Origin: Streptomyces aureocirculatus
Lineage (GTDB): Bacteria; Actinomycetota; Actinomycetes; Streptomycetales; Streptomycetaceae
Direction of reading: 5' to 3'
Assembly (NCBI RefSeq): GCF_000720475.1
Contig: NZ_JOAP01000005.1
Location: forward strand, 372,001 to 436,000
DNA: 64,000 bases
Positions 58,892 to 64,000 of the stretch are shown here, piece by piece. Positions within the stretch are counted from its first letter, which is position 1. Each line of letters opens with the position of its first letter. The position numbers and the translations under genes were made by a program. Below the pieces are notes generated by a model, which was given only the letters and a program-made list of their open reading frames with translations, was not told the DNA's origin and searched no databases.

Positions 58892-59810
58892 GCCGAGTCT
58901 CACCACCGGGACCGGACGGGCCGTCCGTGCCCGCGGCCGGGTCCAGATCCAGGTCCGCGCGCCAGTGCCGGTGCGGCAGCCCCACCAGGCCGTAGAGCCA
59001 GCGAACCGGTGACCGCCCGGGGAGCAGCACGAATCCCGCGGCGAGCGCGAACAGCGGCAGGCCGAGCCAGCCGCCGAGCAGCCGCACCAGGACGCTCGCG
59101 GTGACGGCGCCGAGGAACGGCAGGCCGTAGACCCCGGCGGCCGCGATCGCCACGGCCAGGACGGGATGCGCCTTGCGGTCCTCCTCCGCGCCGGGCAGCG
59201 ACCAGCCCTCCAGGAGCCAGCCGATCTCCGTCATCAGCATGGTGCCGATCACGGCCGCGCCGAACACCACCAGCGCGAGGAACGTGCCGGACGTCAGGAA
59301 GTCCAGGGCGTTGTTGATCACGCTGTCGTGCGGCCAGTCCGCCCAGTCGCGTGCGCCGGGGGACAGGAACCGTTCGTAGCCGCTGCCGTCCCAGCCGTGC
59401 ACCAGCGTCCCGAACAGCAGGAAGTAGCCGCCGACGCAGTTCAGGTACGCCCAGTAGCCCGCGCCCACGAGGACGAGGACCTGGGACCCGAGGAACCCGA
59501 GGATCGCGGCGACCGGGACGCCGCCCGCGTAGAACAGCACGAAGCCCGCCCACACGCCCTCGTGCCCGCCGCTGACGTGCATGGTCGCCCAGGACGGGTT
59601 CTGCCACAGCAGGAACAGGCCGGTCGGCACCATCAGGACGGCCGCGAAGAGCACCGTCAGGGCCAGGTAGGGGTTGGCGGCACGGCTGCGGGTGCGCGGG
59701 CCCTCGCCCGCGTTGATCCGCTCCCACACCTGGAGCTGGCGGGCCGCGGCGAGCGCGAACGTCGCGCCCACCGCGTACGCCCAGAACAGCGCGGCCTGAA
59801 TCTGGATCAT
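58869..59810 (-). CDS. polytopic membrane protein of unknown function
   Basis: A 313-residue protein with about 8 hydrophobic helices (first at residues 5-22, ALFWAYAVGATFALAAARQL; others around 47-68, 90-110, 120-140, 180-200, 222-260). A loop HGWDGSGYERFLSPGARDWADW lies between helices 4 and 5. I do not recognise a family. ATG 59810 overlaps the DUF6114 gene stop by 4 bp (ATGA), so it is the last gene of the DUF6230-DUF6114 operon. Its 3' end overlaps the SCO1431-family gene. Confidence 0.75.
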   Translation of the reverse strand: MIQIQAALFWAYAVGATFALAAARQLQVWERINAGEGPRTRSRAANPYLALTVLFAAVLMVPTGLFLLWQNPSWATMHVSGGHEGVWAGFVLFYAGGVPVAAILGFLGSQVLVLVGAGYWAYLNCVGGYFLLFGTLVHGWDGSGYERFLSPGARDWADWPHDSVINNALDFLTSGTFLALVVFGAAVIGTMLMTEIGWLLEGWSLPGAEEDRKAHPVLAVAIAAAGVYGLPFLGAVTASVLVRLLGGWLGLPLFALAAGFVLLPGRSPVRWLYGLVGLPHRHWRADLDLDPAAGTDGPSGPGGETRLTTGRPG

Positions 59811-60769
59811 GCCCGCGCCCCGAGCCGTAACCCGCCGGCCACGATCGAGTCGGAGGTGACGAGCGCCTGCTCGGCGCTCACCTCCGTCATGAAGACGAAC
59901 GGTGGGACGAGGGGCGGCACGGGCAGCCGGTCCGGTGTGAACGTCAGACAGAGGATGCCCTCGATGCAGCCCTTGAACTTGGTCAGATAAAGCGTGACCT
60001 TGCCGCTGAGGTCCAGGGTGTCGGCACCGAGGGACAGTTCACGGCTGCCGTCACGGGTCGACAGGCGGTAGTCGGTGAGCGAGGCCGCGTTCATCCGGAG
60101 CACCATCACCTTCATCGGTCCGACCGCGGTCGGGATGTCGCGTACGCCCGCCACGATGAAGCCCTTGGGGGCGAACAGCGTCGTGGTGACCGTGGGCGGT
60201 GTCCGCGCGGCCACGACCGCCCCGTCATCGGGCGCTGCCTTCGCCGGGGCGGCGCCCCACAGCACCGTCCCGGCGAGCACGACGGGAAGCAGCACGGCCA
60301 GGGTCCGGGTGCCCTGCCCGTCGCGCAGTTGGGGGCGCCCGGCGGTGTCCCGGGCGTCGTCTTCGACGGGTGTCCATCCGAAGCCCATCGCGCTGCCCGC
60401 GATGCCCAGGATCATCCCGATGAGGAAACCGCCGAGATTCGTCGCCGCGAACGAGAGCACCGACAGGATCAGGGCGTTCACGGACACGTAGTGGTGCGCG
60501 TGTGGCAGCAGCCACAGGAAGAGTCCTGCGACCATCAGGGCGATCCCGATGCCGATCGCGGCGATCCCGCCGAGCCCGAGACTCACCAGGACCGTCAGCG
60601 GGGACAGCGGGACGACCAGCAGCTCGGCCCCGCCGAGGATCAGCAGCAGACCGCCCCAGAACGGGCGGGTGCGCCGCCATCTGCGCAGCACGCGCCTCGC
60701 GTCCCTGAGCGGCAGCCGCTCGTCGAGCCACCCCCCGGCGCGCGGGGCGCCCGGCCCGCTCAGAAGCAC
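59807..60769 (-). CDS. DUF6114 membrane protein
   Basis: A 320-residue protein. The N-terminal third has four hydrophobic segments (RTRPFWGGLLLILGGAELL, LVSLGLGGIAAIGIGIALMV, NALILSVLSFAATNLGGFLIGMILGIAG) typical of the DUF6114 family. A further helix near residue 165 precedes an extracytoplasmic-looking beta-rich domain (residues 200-320), ending with a CIEGILCLTF cysteine pair. GTG 60769 overlaps the DUF6230 stop by 10 bp. Function unknown; DUF6114 and DUF6230 genes are usual partners in Streptomyces. Confidence 0.78.
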   Translation of the reverse strand: MLLSGPGAPRAGGWLDERLPLRDARRVLRRWRRTRPFWGGLLLILGGAELLVVPLSPLTVLVSLGLGGIAAIGIGIALMVAGLFLWLLPHAHHYVSVNALILSVLSFAATNLGGFLIGMILGIAGSAMGFGWTPVEDDARDTAGRPQLRDGQGTRTLAVLLPVVLAGTVLWGAAPAKAAPDDGAVVAARTPPTVTTTLFAPKGFIVAGVRDIPTAVGPMKVMVLRMNAASLTDYRLSTRDGSRELSLGADTLDLSGKVTLYLTKFKGCIEGILCLTFTPDRLPVPPLVPPFVFMTEVSAEQALVTSDSIVAGGLRLGARA

Positions 60770-61374
60770 TTCTTGCCGCCGAGGCTCACGTCCAGCTTCA
60801 TGCCCTTGAGGCGGAAGTTGCCGCCGGTGGCCGACCAGGCGTGCGACCGTACCTTCGCCACCTCGATGTCACCGGCCTGCAGGCCGAACTTGCCCCGCTC
60901 GCCCTTGACGCCCGGCACTTCGTCGAGCGTCGAGGCGTCCCGGCCGATCTGCGCGGTGCCGAAGCGGGCGTCGCCCACCAGGTCCTCGCCGTCGATGATC
61001 AGGTTGCTCGCGGTGACGTTGCCCGCGTCGCCGCCCGCCATCAGCTTGAACACCACCGTGCCGAGCGGTGTCTTGACCTCGGCGGCCTGGCAGATGTCGG
61101 AGAGCGTCGCGTCACCGATGCCGAGCAGCGCCACGGGGTGGCCCTTGCCGTCGACGTCGCGGTCGATCTGGACATAGCTCGACAGGCCCTGGCTGGTCAG
61201 CTTGCCCGACGAGACCTGGAAACTGGTGCCGCTGACCGCGAAGGACGCGGCGAGCGCGCCCTCGGCCATCACGGACGCCATCGCGCCGACCGCGAGGACC
61301 GCGGGCAGGGCGACGACAACTGTCTTCCTCCAGTTGGTCCTGCCCTCGCGCAAGGATCTCTTCGCTGTGCTCAC
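60760..61374 (-). CDS. DUF6230 family exported protein
   Basis: A 204-residue protein with one N-terminal hydrophobic signal or anchor (residues 18-42, VVVALPAVLAVGAMASVMAE then GALA-ASFAV) and a beta-rich extracytoplasmic domain (FAVSGTSFQVSSGKLTSQGL, ..., GGNFRLKGMKLDVSLG). Two cysteines are present (Cys95 region and the C-terminal KKCF). GTG 61374 has GGGAGGA upstream. It is the first gene of a three-gene operon whose promoter faces the TetR gene. Confidence 0.78.
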   Translation of the reverse strand: MSTAKRSLREGRTNWRKTVVVALPAVLAVGAMASVMAEGALAASFAVSGTSFQVSSGKLTSQGLSSYVQIDRDVDGKGHPVALLGIGDATLSDICQAAEVKTPLGTVVFKLMAGGDAGNVTASNLIIDGEDLVGDARFGTAQIGRDASTLDEVPGVKGERGKFGLQAGDIEVAKVRSHAWSATGGNFRLKGMKLDVSLGGKKCF

Positions 61375-61507
61375 TGGGTCCTCCCGTACGTCGTCCGGTG
61401 CGTAAGGGGAGTGCGTGACAGAGCGCCGTCGGGGCCCGGGCAGGTGCCGGCCCGGCCGGGCAGGAGGCAGCGGTCTGCCATACTGCGGCTGATCCTGAGG
61501 CAGTTGG

Positions 61508-61537
61508 AGACTAGGGCCGATATTGAATAATAGTCAA
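61508..61537 (-). promoter_or_regulatory. promoter of DUF6230 operon with overlapping TetR operator candidate
   Basis: On the minus strand TTGACT (61537-61532) and TAGTCT (61513-61508) have an 18-bp spacer. The -35 is covered by TTGAATAATAGTCAA (61523-61537), a 15-bp pseudo-palindrome that matches its own reverse complement at 12 of 15 positions. A plus-strand TTGGAG (61504-61509) with TAATAG (61528-61533) could serve the TetR gene. The stretch is AT-rich for this genome. Confidence 0.6.
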
Positions 61538-62296
61538 CAGTGCGGTACCGATCGTTCCCCCGACGCGGACCGCCCGCAGGCGCGCGGCACCGAACGCTCC
61601 GTGGCGCGCCGCGCCGAACTCATCGTCATCGGCCGCAAGTTGTTCGCCGACACGTCCTACGACGCGCTGTCGATGGACGACATCGCGAGACAGGCGCGGG
61701 TCGCCAAGGGGCTGATCTACTACTACTTCAAATCCAAACGCGGCTACTACCTCGCGATCATCGAGGACTCCGTCGCCGACCTGGTCGAACGCGCGGGCAG
61801 CGACACCGAGTTGCCGCCCACGCAGCGGGCGCACCGCACCATCGACGGCTATCTGCGCTACGCCGAGCACCATCAGGCGGCGTACCGCACCATCGTCAGC
61901 GGCGGCGTCGGCTTCGACACCGAGGTGCACGCCATCCGCGACGGCGTGCGCGAAGCCATGATCGGCACCATCGCCGAGACGGCCTACGGCCAGAGGGACA
62001 TCCCGCCGCTGGTCCGTCTTGCGCTGCTCGGCTGGCTGTGCAGTGTCGAGGGCGTCACGCTCGACTGGATCGGCACGAAAGAGGGGCCGGACGGGCCGCT
62101 GGAGCGCGACACCGTCCGTGACTTCCTGGTGCGTACGCTACGTGCGACGCTCGGCGTCATCGAGGAGGTCGAGCCGTCGCTGCCCGCCCCGCCGCTCGAT
62201 GAGGCCCCGCCGCCGCTGCTCGGCGACGCCCCGCCGCCGCTGGATGACGCCGTGCCGCCGGACGAGGCGACTCCGCGGTCGGCCGCGCGGGCGTGA
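61523..62296 (+). CDS. TetR family transcriptional regulator
   Basis: A regulator with the TetR helix-turn-helix (LIVIGRKLFADTSYDALSMD, then DIARQARVAKGLIYYYFKSKRGYYLAIIED) and an all-helical ligand domain. The longest frame starts at TTG 61523 (257 residues), but that codon lies inside the predicted operator/promoter, so GTG 61601 (231 residues) may be the true start; neither has a ribosome-binding site. The C-terminal 45 residues are a Pro/Asp-rich repeat (APPLDEAPPPLLGDAPPPLDD). It probably controls the divergent DUF6230 operon. Confidence 0.85.
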   Translation: MNNSQQCGTDRSPDADRPQARGTERSVARRAELIVIGRKLFADTSYDALSMDDIARQARVAKGLIYYYFKSKRGYYLAIIEDSVADLVERAGSDTELPPTQRAHRTIDGYLRYAEHHQAAYRTIVSGGVGFDTEVHAIRDGVREAMIGTIAETAYGQRDIPPLVRLALLGWLCSVEGVTLDWIGTKEGPDGPLERDTVRDFLVRTLRATLGVIEEVEPSLPAPPLDEAPPPLLGDAPPPLDDAVPPDEATPRSAARA

Positions 62297-62362
62297 CGGA
62301 GGTGATGCGCTTTCGCGCGCGGGCATGACGGAGGTGATGCGCTTCCGCGCGCGGGCATGACG
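62283..62362 (+). repeat. 32-bp tandem repeat spanning the TetR stop codon
   Basis: Unit 1 (62283-62314) contains the TetR stop TGA (62294-62296). Unit 2 (62315-62346) matches it at 29 of 32 positions, and a partial third unit runs to 62362. The extra copies are in the 3' untranslated region. Confidence 0.9.
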
Positions 62363-62363
62363 A

Positions 62364-62393
62364 GGGGGCGGGAGCCCGCCGGCTCCCGCCCCC
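62364..62393. terminator. terminator between TetR and chitinase 2 genes
   Basis: Perfect 13-bp arms GGGGGCGGGAGCC (62364-62376) and GGCTCCCGCCCCC (62381-62393) with loop CGCC. It lies between convergent genes and could serve both. Confidence 0.8.
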
Positions 62394-62433
62394 ACGACTG
62401 TTGTGCGGCGACCGCTGGTCGATGTGGCTGACG

Positions 62434-62493
62434 GCCGTCAGTTGCCAGCCGTCAGTTGCCGGCCGTCAGTTGCCGACCGTCAGTTGCCGACCG

Positions 62494-62500
<7 letters not shown>
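62434..62500. repeat. 14-bp tandem repeat spanning the chitinase 2 stop codon
   Basis: Four 14-bp units of GCCGTCAGTTGCCG type (from 62434, 62448, 62462, 62476) and an 11-bp fifth copy (62490-62500) that contains the chitinase stop (TCA, 62494-62496). Each upstream copy repeats the same TCA plus the final codon. Confidence 0.9.
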
Positions 62501-63756
<1,256 letters not shown>

Positions 63757-63934
63757 CGCAGTCTCCTCGTGGGGGGAGAGGGGAGCATGTGGGGGGTGGT
63801 GCTGGACCTACGGACTTGTGAATCGCTTCGCGCCCTGCGCCGGGTGCGGGGCGGCTGCCCTTTGCGCCCGGCAACAGGCCGTGAACAGTCGCGTAGTGAA
63901 TTGGCATGAACGCGAAGACGACTTGTGCCGCTGG

Positions 63935-63975
63935 ACTCTAGAAGGACTAGACCAATGCGTCAATGGTTCGGACCA
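63935..63975 (-). promoter_or_regulatory. chitinase 2 promoter with paired TGGTCY boxes
   Basis: On the minus strand: box 1 TGGTCCGAACCA (63975-63964), -35 TTGACG (63963-63958), box 2 TGGTCTAGTCCT (63954-63943) and -10 TAGAGT (63940-63935), 17-bp spacer. Box 2, the -35 and their 3-bp spacing equal those of the chitinase 1 promoter at 42647-42688. The leader to the ATG is about 170 nt. Confidence 0.85.
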
Positions 63976-64000
63976 ATTCCCGCCCGTTGGTCGTCAGGAC

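Overview
The window is chromosomal DNA from a high-GC actinomycete, almost certainly Streptomyces. The reasons are the codon usage, GTG/TTG starts, a BldD with its c-di-GMP signature, the Streptomyces IHF gene (mihF), two chitinases with paired TGGTCY boxes, and a gene order that matches, from memory, the S. coelicolor SCO1491-SCO1429 core region read in this direction. Nothing looks like a prophage, plasmid, insertion sequence, CRISPR array or secondary-metabolite cluster. No rRNA or tRNA gene was recognised.

Region 1 (1-13.8 kb): the end of efp, nusB, then bldD in the opposite direction. Next is the pyrimidine operon pyrR-pyrB-pyrC-(PH-like membrane protein)-carA-carB-pyrD-pyrF, with a likely PyrR-binding hairpin just upstream of the pyrR ribosome-binding site. 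mihF-gmk-rpoZ follow. Region 2 (13.9-29.7 kb): coaBC, metK, a degenerate priA, fmt, rsmB, an MMPL transporter, rpe, a SorC-type regulator, a lipoprotein RNase with a barstar-type inhibitor, and guaB1.

Region 3 (30-40 kb) is accessory metabolism. It has an APC amino-acid permease, an Lrp regulator, a nitrilase-superfamily amidohydrolase and a tryptophan-monooxygenase-like flavoenzyme. These are followed by a DUF5995-like protein, an NCS2 uracil/xanthine permease, and an MFS exporter divergent from a ROK regulator with a clear operator between them.

Region 4 (40-49 kb): a multidomain GH18 chitinase, an FMN riboswitch and the riboflavin operon ribD-ribE-ribM-ribBA-ribH, then hisE-hisG. ribD carries an in-frame 30-bp tandem repeat. 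Region 5 (49-64 kb): PH-domain protein, two CBS-domain membrane proteins, an EccA-like AAA+ ATPase, a uridine kinase-like P-loop protein, a Tat-exported C39-like peptidase, a secreted M1 metallopeptidase, a DUF6230-DUF6114-membrane protein operon divergent from a TetR regulator, and a second GH18 chitinase whose promoter lies at the window edge and is nearly identical to that of the first.

Most of the window is conserved housekeeping. The less ordinary signals are the short tandem duplications that repeat gene 3' ends including the stop codon (MFS, TetR, chitinase 2), the repeat expansion inside ribD, the RNase-barstar pair, the 16-G run after guaB1, and the TetR-linked DUF6230/DUF6114 operon.
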